41,701 nucleotides of DNA from an uncultured Phocaeicola sp. GTDB lineage: Bacteria > Bacteroidota > Bacteroidia > Bacteroidales > Bacteroidaceae. A program made the translations under genes and the position numbers. The notes under the pieces were generated by a model. It ran no database searches. It was not told where the DNA came from and saw only the letters and a list, made by a program, of their open reading frames with translations. The stretch is taken from positions 1-41,701 of the forward strand of contig CALUKX010000021.1 in the NCBI GenBank assembly GCA_944321335.1, read 5' to 3'. The stretch's first letter is position 1; every line of letters begins with the position of its first letter. Positions 1-7,824 of the stretch are shown here, one piece after another.

Positions 1-60
1 AAGAGCATTGTATTAACAATAACGAGGGCGTTTTGTACTACGTTTTTAGGAACGTAGAAC
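1..60 (+). promoter_or_regulatory. Leader-side flank of the type V-A CRISPR array with a hairpin
   Basis: These bases lie just upstream of the first CRISPR repeat, where a leader would sit given the array's direction. They contain a perfect 7-bp inverted repeat, CTACGTT (38-44) and AACGTAG (51-57), with a 6-nt loop. No T-tract follows, so it does not look like a terminator. The window starts here, so the rest of the leader and any cas genes cannot be seen. The role is inferred from position only. Confidence 0.35.
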
Positions 61-1594
61 TGGACACCCTATTAAGTAATTTCTACTATTGTAGATTAAG
101 TTCTGCTTCTTTGCCCCACATTTCGTCTATACGTATTAAGTAATTTCTACTATTGTAGATACGGCTTCTTCACTATTCTTCACTCTGTCTATACGTATTA
201 AGTAATTTCTACTATTGTAGATTTCGTCTGTCTTCTGTTTCTTACGTTTCGTCTATACGTATTAAGTAATTTCTACTATTGTAGATAGGACTACAAAATA
301 GCAAAGATAGGCAAAGTCTATACGTATTAAGTAATTTCTACTATTGTAGATTTCATGTGCGGAATAAACCTGTCATTGTAGTCTATACGTATTAAGTAAT
401 TTCTACTATTGTAGATAGAAGCATACAAGGTACACAGAGTAATGTCTATACGTATTAAGTAATTTCTACTATTGTAGATGTGCATAGCCTCTACCACCAT
501 TATTTGGTCTATACGTATTAAGTAATTTCTACTATTGTAGATTAACTGCGCGGAAAGTTTACTGTTATATGTCTATACGTATTAAGTAATTTCTACTATT
601 GTAGATCTTTGCCCATGACAGTCTTTCTATTGTTGTCTATACGTATTAAGTAATTTCTACTATTGTAGATCAATACCAAAGAACAGTTCTTTGAAATAGT
701 CTATACGTATTAAGTAATTTCTACTATTGTAGATCAAACTCATTCACATCCATATAGTCTATGTCTATACGTATTAAGTAATTTCTACTATTGTAGATCT
801 ACAGGGTCTCAACTGACGGCCAAGACTGTCTATACGTATTAAGTAATTTCTACTATTGTAGATAGTATTACAGCACTGATGAGTTGACAAAAGTCTATAC
901 GTATTAAGTAATTTCTACTATTGTAGATAGTTATCTATATAATCTGAAAATATATTTGTCTATACGTATTAAGTAATTTCTACTATTGTAGATAGGTTTG
1001 CTGGAATTGTTGCAACTGTAAGTCTATACGTATTAAGTAATTTCTACTATTGTAGATAATAGGGAGTTATGCTTAGAAGTTATAAGTCTATACGTATTAA
1101 GTAATTTCTACTATTGTAGATATCACATTCCCGATGTGAGTCTTCCAGGTCTATACGTATTAAGTAATTTCTACTATTGTAGATTATTACTATAAATCAG
1201 TGTGTTATGTATGTCTATACGTATTAAGTAATTTCTACTATTGTAGATTGTGGAATGAATGTATATCGGTCACAAAGTCTATACGTATTAAGTAATTTCT
1301 ACTATTGTAGATGTGCAATATACTACGTTTATGATATATGTCTATACGTATTAAGTAATTTCTACTATTGTAGATTCTCCGCTGGTGAAGGTGGATACCA
1401 CGCGGTCTATACGTATTAAGTAATTTCTACTATTGTAGATGAATATTACAACGCATTTGAGTATATCAGTCTATACGTATTAAGTAATTTCTACTATTGT
1501 AGATTATATATTCAACGTTTATCTGTTTATGTCTATACGTATTAAGTAATTTCTACTATTGTAGATATATGACATCAAATGCTGTTACAGGGAC
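61..1594 (+). CRISPR. Type V-A (Cas12a-type) CRISPR array, 24 repeats and 24 spacers
   Basis: The 36-nt repeat begins GTCTATACGT and ends in AATTTCTACTATTGTAGAT, the classic Cas12a crRNA handle, in which TCTAC pairs with GTAGA around a TATT loop. I count 24 repeats, from 61-96 to 1531-1566, with spacers of 26-29 nt. Repeats 2-24 look identical. Repeat 1 (61-96) matches only over its last 26 nt (71-96); its first 10 nt are unrelated, but the part kept in a mature crRNA is intact. The handle orientation gives transcription left to right. In known V-A systems Cas12a itself cuts the precursor just 5' of each handle and no tracrRNA is needed. No cas gene is in the window. The array does not end normally: its 25th repeat is chimeric (see 1595-1643). 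Confidence 0.97.
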
Positions 1595-1643
1595 GTCTAT
1601 ACGTATTAAGTAATTTCTACTTCGTGAGTGCGTGGATTGAAAC
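1595..1643 (+). CRISPR. Chimeric V-A / I-C CRISPR repeat (array fusion junction)
   Basis: This 49-nt unit starts with the first 27 nt of the V-A repeat (1595-1621) and ends with the last 24 nt of the I-C repeat (1620-1643). The two parts share only CT at 1620-1621. The join keeps the 5' arm TCTAC of the Cas12a hairpin but loses the 3' arm GTAGA. It keeps the 3' arm GAGTGC of the I-C hairpin but loses the 5' arm GCACTC. Neither processing structure can therefore form at the junction. V-A spacer 24 (1567-1594) lies to its left and I-C spacer 1 (1644-1678) to its right. The 2-nt microhomology suggests illegitimate recombination or deletion between two formerly separate arrays. An assembly chimera is possible, though an exact repeat-to-repeat join makes that less likely. 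Confidence 0.93.
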
Positions 1644-1910
1644 TGGTTGGTTGGAATGATGGCATATCTGCAAAGAAAGTCGCACTCTTCGTGAGTGCGT
1701 GGATTGAAACTCTTTCGTGGCGACCTTCTTGCGGTCGAACACAAAGTCGCACTCTTCGTGAGTGCGTGGATTGAAACTATTGTATGGAAAGGCGAGTTTG
1801 AAACCGCTCCGGCGTCGCACTCTTCGTGAGTGCGTGGATTGAAACATCATTGAAGATGTGAACACTTGTATCAATGAAGTCGCACTCTTCGTGAGTGCGT
1901 GGATTGAAAC
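1620..1910 (+). CRISPR. Residual type I-C CRISPR array, four full repeats plus the chimeric one
   Basis: Full 32-nt repeats lie at 1679-1710, 1746-1777, 1814-1845 and 1879-1910. They begin GTCGCACTC and end GTGGATTGAAAC, with a GCACTC/GAGTGC hairpin around TTCGT, which is the type I-C pattern processed by Cas5d. The four spacers are 1644-1678, 1711-1745, 1778-1813 and 1846-1878 (33-36 nt), longer than the V-A spacers and typical of I-C. The ATTGAAAC end sets transcription left to right, the same direction as the V-A array. The I-C leader would have been on the left and has been replaced by the V-A array, so these spacers can only be transcribed as a tail of the V-A precursor. No cas3, cas5, cas8c or cas7 is in the window. 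Confidence 0.92.
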
Positions 1911-2043
1911 TTCCACGTTATAGACTGTTTGCCTATTGTGTGGAAAGTGTTATACATAATACCGCCAATACAATGTTATTGGAAAATAATTATTAAAAAT
2001 TCTATATTTATCCTCTCGTTATATTCCTAATAATCAACAACTT

Positions 2044-2169
2044 TGCGTGAAACGAGGTGAAGGGAAAAACAACGTGGTGAAGGGTTGTAGAGGGGGTGGG
2101 TTCACGCAAATACGTTGTAACACAATAGGTTATGACGGCCTGATCGGAATTCCGGAATTTCAATCATTC
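2044..2169. repeat. Diverged direct repeat, copy A, with a paired stem
   Basis: Copy A aligns without gaps to 2311-2436; my hand count is 103 of 126 identical (about 82%). GCGTGAA (2045-2051) pairs with TTCACGC (2101-2107), extendable to 10 bp with flanking TTT/AAA. Inside it ACAAC (2069-2073) can pair with GTTGT (2084-2088), and GTGAAGGG occurs twice. In the one frame open in both copies, the differences fall mostly on first codon positions, so protein coding is unlikely. I do not recognise the element. Confidence 0.75.
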
Positions 2170-2310
2170 GATGGATTGTGCAGGCAGTGTCTGCACAACA
2201 ATCACCTTCGATAGATTTAAACTTGCTTTAAACACTCTTTAAAACCGACTTAAAACCCATTAAAACCCCACTTCTCGAAAACCCTTCTTTTCGCTGATTA
2301 TCAGCGTTTA

Positions 2311-2436
2311 AGGCTGAAACGACATGAAGGGAAAAACAACGTGCTGAAGGGTTGTGGAGGGGGTAGGTTCAGCCAAATTCATTGTGGCACAGTAGGTTAT
2401 AACGGCGTAACTCGAATTTCGGAATTTCAATCACTC
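2311..2436. repeat. Diverged direct repeat, copy B, with a covarying stem
   Basis: This is the second copy of the 2044 element, offset by 267 bp. Its outer stem is GGCTGAA (2312-2318) / TTCAGCC (2368-2374). Compared with copy A, two neighbouring base pairs have changed on both arms (C-G to G-C and G-C to C-G), so pairing is kept while the sequence drifts. The inner ACAAC/GTTGT stem is unchanged. This supports selection on a folded RNA or a DNA cruciform. The function is unknown. Confidence 0.75.
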
Positions 2437-2446
2437 ATGGTATATA

Positions 2447-2551
2447 CTGATTGGTGGTACCATTGAACGTTTTTTCGGATTGATTAGATTTAATTACATC
2501 CGAAAGGACTTTTCTACGAAAAATCTGCAAAACATCGCCGCTTTCCGATAA
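2447..2551 (+). pseudogene. Possible C-terminal transposase relic
   Basis: One frame reads about 34 residues up to a TAA at 2549-2551. It contains GGTIERFFGLIRFNYIRKDF, a pattern that resembles the last conserved block of DDE transposases (an acidic residue followed by ER-FF). There is no start codon, no N-terminal part and no clear inverted-repeat ends. The family cannot be named, and the match could be chance in an AT-rich stretch. It would explain how neighbouring repeats came to be here. Confidence 0.3.
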
Positions 2552-2648
2552 TTCGTAATCTGCCTGAAATGTTGATGTTAAATTCTTTATTATCAGTAGG
2601 TTTTCTCAAACTAATTTCCTACCTTTAGTAAAAGAATCTGATGCGCCT

Positions 2649-4556
2649 ATGAAAAATCTTACTGTCTCCGCGCTGGAGGAACTACGAATCAAGGCGAGGC
2701 AGGAACTCGACTTGAGAGAGAGGAGCGACCTGGTTGTGCTGCAGAGTTGCTGCTCTTTGTCGCAGGGTATCGAAAAGATGCAGCTGCTGGTGTGTGGAGG
2801 TACCGGTTGTAAGGCTTCTATGAGTCCGCTCATTGCCCGTAGACTGCAGGAGAAAATCGAAAAGGAAGGTATCGACCGTCAGGTGGATGTGGTGACTACC
2901 GGCTGTTTCGGCTTCTGCGAGAAAGGGCCTATCGTCAAGGTTATTCCCGATAATACGTTTTATGTTCATGTGTCGCCCGAAGATGCGGAGGAGATTGTCG
3001 ACCGACATGTCCTCGGCGGAGAACGGGTGGAACGTTTGCTGTATGTCGATCCGAAGTCGGGCAAGGCGGTGAGCGATTCGAAACACATGGATTTTTACCG
3101 GAAACAGATGCGTATCGCACTCCGCAATTGCGGGTTTATCGATCCGGAACGTATCGAGGAATATATCGCGCGCGACGGGTATAAGCCGTTGGCCGATGCT
3201 TTGGTTGCAGGAAAGCCCGAAGAGGTGATTGATAAGATCAAACGTTCGGGATTGCGGGGACGTGGCGGTGGCGGTTTCCCTACCGGATTGAAGTGGGAGC
3301 TTACCGCACGGCAGAAAGCCGAACAGAAATATGTGGTTTGTAATGCAGATGAGGGCGATCCGGGTGCATTTATGGACCGTTCCATCATGGAGGGCGATCC
3401 TCATTCCATTGTCGAGGCGATGGCGTTGTGCGGTTTTGCTATCGGGGCTTCGAAAGGTTTGGTGTATATCCGTGCGGAGTATCCGTTGGCTATTCATCGG
3501 CTGCAGGTGGCGATTGCACAGGCCGAGGAGTACGGCTTGTTGGGAGAGAATATATTGGGTACGGATTTCAGTTTCGATATAGAAATACGTTATGGGGCAG
3601 GTGCCTTTGTGTGCGGTGAGGAGACGGCGCTTATCCATTCGATGGAGGGAAAGCGGGGCGAACCGACCTTGAAACCGCCATATCCGTCGGAGGCCGGATA
3701 TAAGGGAATGCCTACCAATGTGAATAATGTGGAGACATTTGCCAACGTGCCGGCTATCCTGACCGAAGGACCGGAGTGGTTCGCAAGTATCGGTACGGAG
3801 AAGTCGAAGGGTACGAAGGTGTTCGCCTTGGCGGGGAAAATCAATAACGTGGGACTGATAGAGGTGCCTATGGGTACGACGCTGCGCGAGGTGATTTTCG
3901 ATATCGGTGGCGGTATCAAGAACGGAAAGAAGTTTAAGGCGGTGCAGACGGGTGGACCGTCGGGCGGTTGCCTGACGGAGAAGCATCTGGATATCCCTAT
4001 CGATTTTGATAATCTGTTGGCTGCCGGTTCGATGATGGGTTCGGGCGGCATGATTGTGATGGATGAAGATGATTGTATGGTGTCGGTGGCGAGGTTCTAT
4101 CTCGATTTCACCGTCGAGGAGTCGTGCGGAAAGTGTACGCCGTGCCGCATCGGCAATAAGCGGTTGCTGGAGATATTGAACAGGATTACGGAAGGGCGTG
4201 GGACGATGGACGACCTGAAAATGCTCGAAACCTTGGGTAAGGTAATCAAGGATACGGCCTTGTGTGGACTGGGGCAGACTTCGCCCAATCCGGTGCTTTC
4301 TACCCTCGAGAATTTCCGCGAGGAGTACGAGGCACATGTGAAGAAGAAGGTGTGTCCAGCCAAACAGTGTAAGGCGTTGCTTACTTACGCCATCAATCCG
4401 ATGAAATGCATGGGATGCGGCTTGTGTGCAAAGAATTGTCCGGCTGAAGCGATTGTGGGTATTACCCGGAAGCCGCACGTTATCATGCCCGAGAAGTGTA
4501 TCCGATGCGGAATGTGTATCTCACGTTGTAAGTTTAATGCGATTGTAATCTGCTGA
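2649..4556 (+). CDS. hydB: [FeFe] hydrogenase NuoF-like subunit (HydB/HndC type)
   Basis: This is the flavin- and NAD(P)H-binding subunit of a soluble multimeric [FeFe] hydrogenase. At 635 residues it has the family's usual three parts. A thioredoxin-like 2Fe-2S domain carries Cys49, Cys54, Cys86 and Cys90. The NuoF core has the glycine-rich GRGGGGFPTG loop near 204-213, and its 4Fe-4S site is Cys493, Cys496, Cys499 and Cys539. A C-terminal two-cluster ferredoxin domain has Cys587/590/593/597 and Cys617/620/623/627. In characterised enzymes it passes electrons between NAD(P)H, ferredoxin and the catalytic subunit, sometimes by flavin-based bifurcation. It is the first gene of the operon, and the next gene starts 4 nt after its stop. 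The first ATG gives the N-terminal helix normal for the family. Bifurcation is not proven by sequence. Confidence 0.95.
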   Translation: MKNLTVSALEELRIKARQELDLRERSDLVVLQSCCSLSQGIEKMQLLVCGGTGCKASMSPLIARRLQEKIEKEGIDRQVDVVTTGCFGFCEKGPIVKVIPDNTFYVHVSPEDAEEIVDRHVLGGERVERLLYVDPKSGKAVSDSKHMDFYRKQMRIALRNCGFIDPERIEEYIARDGYKPLADALVAGKPEEVIDKIKRSGLRGRGGGGFPTGLKWELTARQKAEQKYVVCNADEGDPGAFMDRSIMEGDPHSIVEAMALCGFAIGASKGLVYIRAEYPLAIHRLQVAIAQAEEYGLLGENILGTDFSFDIEIRYGAGAFVCGEETALIHSMEGKRGEPTLKPPYPSEAGYKGMPTNVNNVETFANVPAILTEGPEWFASIGTEKSKGTKVFALAGKINNVGLIEVPMGTTLREVIFDIGGGIKNGKKFKAVQTGGPSGGCLTEKHLDIPIDFDNLLAAGSMMGSGGMIVMDEDDCMVSVARFYLDFTVEESCGKCTPCRIGNKRLLEILNRITEGRGTMDDLKMLETLGKVIKDTALCGLGQTSPNPVLSTLENFREEYEAHVKKKVCPAKQCKALLTYAINPMKCMGCGLCAKNCPAEAIVGITRKPHVIMPEKCIRCGMCISRCKFNAIVIC

Positions 4557-4560
4557 AGTT

Positions 4561-6330
4561 ATGGAAGAGAAGAAAGTGGTTAGCCTGAAGATTGACAGGC
4601 ACGAGATAACGGTACCCGAGGGAACTACGATTCTCGAAGCGGCACGCTTGTTGGGAATCGACATTCCTACGTTGTGCCATGTGGATATTAAGGGAACTTG
4701 TATCCGCAATACGCCGGCTTCGTGCAGGGTATGTGTGGTGGAGATTGAGGGACGGAAGAACCTGGCTCCGGCATGTTCTACCCGTTGTACGGAAGGAATG
4801 GTGGTACTGACCAGTACGCTGCGGGTGATGAATGCGAGGAAGATAGTGACCGAACTGATTCTTTCGGACCATCCGAACGAGTGTCTTACTTGTCCGAAGT
4901 CGGGCGACTGCGAGCTGCAGAACCTGGCGTTGCGGTTCAATATCCGGGAGATGCCGTTCAACGGCGGAGAGCTTTCGTCACGTAAGAGGGAAGTGACGGC
5001 ATCGATCGTACGGAATATGGATAAGTGTATCTTCTGCCGTCGTTGCGAGACTGTGTGCAATGAGGTGCAGACGGTGGGTGCGTTGGGCGCAATCCGGCGC
5101 GGCTTCAATACGACCATCGCTCCGGCTTTCGACAAGATGATGGCGGAGAGCGAATGTACGTATTGCGGACAGTGTGTGGCGGTTTGTCCGGTGGGGGCAT
5201 TGACCGAACGCGATCATACCAACCGTCTGCTTGAGGATCTGACGGATCCCGACAAGGTGGTGATTGTACAGACAGCCCCGGCGGTGAGGGCGGCCTTGGG
5301 CGAGGAGTTCGGCATGAAACCGGGAACGTTGGTTACAGGCAAGATGGTGACGGCCCTCCGTGAGATGGGATTCGATTATGTGTTTGATACGGATTTTGCG
5401 GCAGACCTGACTATTATGGAAGAGGGTAGCGAGATTCTGCAACGGTTGGAGAATCATCTTCATGGAGATAAGTCGGCTAAGTTGCCTATCCTGACTTCCT
5501 GTTGTCCGGCATGGGTGAATTTCTTCGAACATTATTTCCCCGATATGCTGGATATTCCGTCGACGGCCCGTTCGCCGCAACAGATGTTCGGCTCGGTGGC
5601 TAAACATTATTGGGCGAAGAAGATGGGCATTCCGAAGGAGAAGCTGGTGGTGGTTTCCATCATGCCTTGCCTGGCGAAGAAATACGAATGTGATCGGGAT
5701 GAGTTCAAGGACGGAAAGGTGCCCGATGTGGATTACTCGCTTTCCACCCGTGAGTTGGCACGGATTATCAAGCGCTTCAACATTTCTCTCGAGAATATGG
5801 CCGATAGCGATTTCGATAAGCCGTTGGGCGAATCGACAGGTGCCGGAGTGATTTTCGGTACGACGGGTGGCGTGATGGAGGCTGCGCTCCGTTCGGTTTA
5901 TGAAATCTATACGGGAAAGCCTTTGGCACGTATCGACTTTCAGGAGGTGAGAGGTTTCGAGGGCATCCGTGAGGCAGAGATTGATCTGGATGGTTTCAAG
6001 CTGAAAGTGGGTATCGCTCATGGCTTGGGCAATGCCAGAAGATTGCTCAATGATATCCGGAGCGGAAAGAACCATTATCATGTTATCGAGATTATGGCCT
6101 GTCCGGGCGGTTGTGTGGGTGGAGGCGGTCAGCCTATCCATCACGGCAACTCGGAGATATTGAAGGCGAGGGCGGAGGCGTTGTATCGTGAAGACCGCAA
6201 CAAAGTCTTGCGGAAGGCGCATGAGAATCCGTTCATCATCAAGCTTTATGAGGATTATCTGGGAAAGCCGCTGAGCGAGAAGGCGCATCAGCTGCTGCAT
6301 ACACATTATTTCAATAAACAGAACGACTGA
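4561..6330 (+). CDS. hydA: [FeFe] hydrogenase catalytic subunit (group A, HydA/HndD type)
   Basis: This enzyme reduces protons to H2 or oxidises H2 at the H-cluster. The 589 residues show all three H-cluster signatures: TSCCPAW (312-318), MPCLAKKYE (368-376) and MACPGGCVGGGGQP (512-525). The N-terminal relay is complete: a 2Fe-2S domain (Cys39, Cys55, Cys58, Cys72), a His-Cys3 4Fe-4S site (His104, Cys108, Cys111, Cys117) and two ferredoxin clusters (Cys156/159/162/166 and Cys199/202/205/209). This layout fits trimeric NAD(P)-linked or bifurcating enzymes. It sits between the NuoF-like and NuoE-like genes with 4-nt gaps, so co-translation is likely. The maturases HydE, HydF and HydG are not in the window and must be encoded elsewhere. 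Confidence 0.97.
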   Translation: MEEKKVVSLKIDRHEITVPEGTTILEAARLLGIDIPTLCHVDIKGTCIRNTPASCRVCVVEIEGRKNLAPACSTRCTEGMVVLTSTLRVMNARKIVTELILSDHPNECLTCPKSGDCELQNLALRFNIREMPFNGGELSSRKREVTASIVRNMDKCIFCRRCETVCNEVQTVGALGAIRRGFNTTIAPAFDKMMAESECTYCGQCVAVCPVGALTERDHTNRLLEDLTDPDKVVIVQTAPAVRAALGEEFGMKPGTLVTGKMVTALREMGFDYVFDTDFAADLTIMEEGSEILQRLENHLHGDKSAKLPILTSCCPAWVNFFEHYFPDMLDIPSTARSPQQMFGSVAKHYWAKKMGIPKEKLVVVSIMPCLAKKYECDRDEFKDGKVPDVDYSLSTRELARIIKRFNISLENMADSDFDKPLGESTGAGVIFGTTGGVMEAALRSVYEIYTGKPLARIDFQEVRGFEGIREAEIDLDGFKLKVGIAHGLGNARRLLNDIRSGKNHYHVIEIMACPGGCVGGGGQPIHHGNSEILKARAEALYREDRNKVLRKAHENPFIIKLYEDYLGKPLSEKAHQLLHTHYFNKQND

Positions 6331-6334
6331 GGTT

Positions 6335-6820
6335 ATGGCTGAAATCAAACTAGCTTGCAACATCGCCTCTCAGGTGGAGGAGATTTGCGACAGACATCAT
6401 AATAAGCCGGGAGAACTGATCAATATCCTGCACGAGGCTCAGAGCCTGCAAGGGTATCTGCCCGAAGCGATGCAACGTATCATTGCCCGTAAGCTGGATA
6501 TTCCGGTATCGAAGGTGTATGGAGTGGTGACGTTCTATACGTTCTTTACCATGACTCCCAAAGGAAAGTATCCGATTTCGGTGTGTATGGGTACGGCGTG
6601 TTACGTGCGTGGCGGTGAGAAGCTGCTCGAGGAACTGAAGCGTCGGTTGGGTATCGAAGTGGGGCAGACTACGCCCGATGGAAAGTTTTCGCTCGACTGC
6701 CTCCGTTGCGTGGGGGCATGCGGACTGGCTCCGGTGGTGATGATCGGAGAGAAGGTATATGGCCGTCTGCAGGCTGCCGATATAAAAGGTATCCTGGAGA
6801 ATCTTATTTCAGCTGAATAA
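6335..6820 (+). CDS. hydC: [FeFe] hydrogenase NuoE-like 2Fe-2S subunit (HydC/HndA type)
   Basis: This is the small thioredoxin-fold subunit that carries one 2Fe-2S cluster and partners the NuoF-like flavoprotein. At 161 residues it has the usual NuoE length. The cluster ligands are Cys84 and Cys89 (in VCMGTACYVRGG) and Cys125 and Cys129 (in CLRCVGACG). It is last in the operon, and the order NuoF-like, catalytic, NuoE-like differs from hndABCD. Its last 17 nt overlap the end of the convergent pantothenate kinase gene. Confidence 0.95.
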   Translation: MAEIKLACNIASQVEEICDRHHNKPGELINILHEAQSLQGYLPEAMQRIIARKLDIPVSKVYGVVTFYTFFTMTPKGKYPISVCMGTACYVRGGEKLLEELKRRLGIEVGQTTPDGKFSLDCLRCVGACGLAPVVMIGEKVYGRLQAADIKGILENLISAE

Positions 6821-7649
6821 TGCTTTTCTCATTCTGGAGGTAACTGAGTGCTGCTCCGAGTGCTGTACGGTATTCGGCATACGGCGGTATGTGGAAGCGT
6901 ATGTGGTAAAGTTCTTCCATGCTTTCGAATATCAGACGGCACTGCGGAAGTTGGGTGAGGTTGCCTATCAGTACGAAGTCCTTGATTCCGGTGCTCAAGC
7001 CGGCAAGGTTGGCGGCACTACCGATGGTCTGCAGTACCATGTGGACGATTCCCGCTGCGATATCTTCTTCAACGGCATTGCTTTCGGCTTTGCCGAAGTT
7101 GGATGCGGTGGCATTTAGCGGAAGATCCGGCAGAGGTTGGTTGCAGATATCCTGAATCTGGAGGTCGATGTTCGACAGGTCGCCTATCTTCGCAAGTTCG
7201 GCTACCTGATGGATGTCGTGCGATTTCAGGAGAAGTCGGGAGAGTCCCTGCAGTGTTCCGCCACCGATACACATTCCGCCGATATGTTTGCTTACCCCGT
7301 TTTCGATGCGGATGAAGGAGGTACCTGTACCCATACTTACTACAATCAGACGGTCGAGTCCGCTTTGGTATTGCGCACCCAAGGCATTCGAAATGAATTC
7401 ATCTACCTTGGCTGTGGAACATCCGTAGAGAGGCTCCTTGATATAGGCGCTGCCCACGCCGGTAAGCATGATCTGTTCGATATCGGTGAGGGCGATATGA
7501 TTGTCGTAAAGGTATTTTCCGAAAGCTCCGAAGAGGGAGGTTACGGGGTCGGCCGCTGTGATGAACATGGGCGACTTGATTTCACCGTCCATAATACCGG
7601 CTATCTTGGTGGTGCTGCCACCTACATCGATTCCAATAATGACTGCCAT
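6804..7649 (-). CDS. coaW: Type II pantothenate kinase
   Basis: This enzyme phosphorylates pantothenate, the first step of coenzyme A synthesis, in the cytoplasm. The 281-residue protein opens with the ASKHA phosphate-binding loop IGIDVGGSTTKIAG. It has further glycine-rich motifs (VSMGTGTSFIRI, then GGMCIGGGTLQGL) and a late NLTQLP segment, as expected for the eukaryote-like/staphylococcal type II family rather than CoaA or CoaX. Its 3' end overlaps the hydrogenase operon by 17 nt on the opposite strand, so the two genes converge with no room for a separate terminator. A promoter lies upstream at 7676-7706. A related N-acetylglucosamine/BadF-type kinase cannot be fully excluded. Confidence 0.82.
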   Translation of the reverse strand: MAVIIGIDVGGSTTKIAGIMDGEIKSPMFITAADPVTSLFGAFGKYLYDNHIALTDIEQIMLTGVGSAYIKEPLYGCSTAKVDEFISNALGAQYQSGLDRLIVVSMGTGTSFIRIENGVSKHIGGMCIGGGTLQGLSRLLLKSHDIHQVAELAKIGDLSNIDLQIQDICNQPLPDLPLNATASNFGKAESNAVEEDIAAGIVHMVLQTIGSAANLAGLSTGIKDFVLIGNLTQLPQCRLIFESMEELYHIRFHIPPYAEYRTALGAALSYLQNEKSIIQLK

Positions 7650-7675
7650 AATTCAGTTCCGTTTTTTTGATGATA

Positions 7676-7706
7676 CAAAATTAGACAATAATTGTTCATG
7701 CGGAAA
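7676..7706 (-). promoter_or_regulatory. Candidate promoter of the pantothenate kinase gene
   Basis: Read on the minus strand, TTTC (7706-7703) is followed after 19 nt by TAATTTTG (7683-7676). This matches the Bacteroidetes TAnnTTTG -7 element exactly and the -33 TTTG element in three of four bases. The start codon is 27 nt downstream of the -7 element. Confidence 0.55.
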
Positions 7707-7824
7707 GTTTTTTTATGACTTTGGACTTCCTTTTTGGAAAAATTGCCTAAAAGTCTTAATGTCGCGTTAATCCGTTCATTATTAATAAGTTTTTTAAACT
7801 GCTTCTAACTCTGTCTGAAACGTT

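Larger units (their letters stand above)
1911..2648. other. 738-bp non-coding region between the CRISPR arrays and the hydrogenase operon
   Basis: I find no convincing gene. The region holds two copies of a structured repeat (2044-2169 and 2311-2436) and a possible transposase relic (2447-2551). It also has a hairpin TTGTGCAG (2176-2183) / CTGCACAA (2191-2198) and a 15-bp palindrome CGCTGAT-T-ATCAGCG (2292-2306). A weak -7-like TACCTTTA at 2620-2627 might serve the hydrogenase operon, but I see no matching -33 element. The first bases after the last I-C repeat (1911 on) would be the old I-C trailer. Confidence 0.6.

Noticed and set aside
1556-1916. Minus-strand reading frames across the CRISPR arrays that translate repeated THSRR / NPRTHEE motifs
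   Set aside because: They are translations of the CRISPR repeats themselves, a well-known source of false protein calls.
2044-2213. A short protein encoded by the duplicated element (one frame is open in both copies)
   Set aside because: Differences between the copies fall mostly on first codon positions and change the amino acids, while a base-paired stem is preserved by paired changes. A structural role fits better.
2682-4478. A 598-codon open frame antisense to the hydrogenase NuoF-like gene
   Set aside because: The plus-strand frame has every family motif. The antisense frame gives a His/Arg/Leu-rich sequence with no recognisable domain.
4978-6363. A 461-codon open frame antisense to the hydrogenase catalytic gene
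   Set aside because: It is a shadow of a codon-biased real gene, with no motif and no start context.
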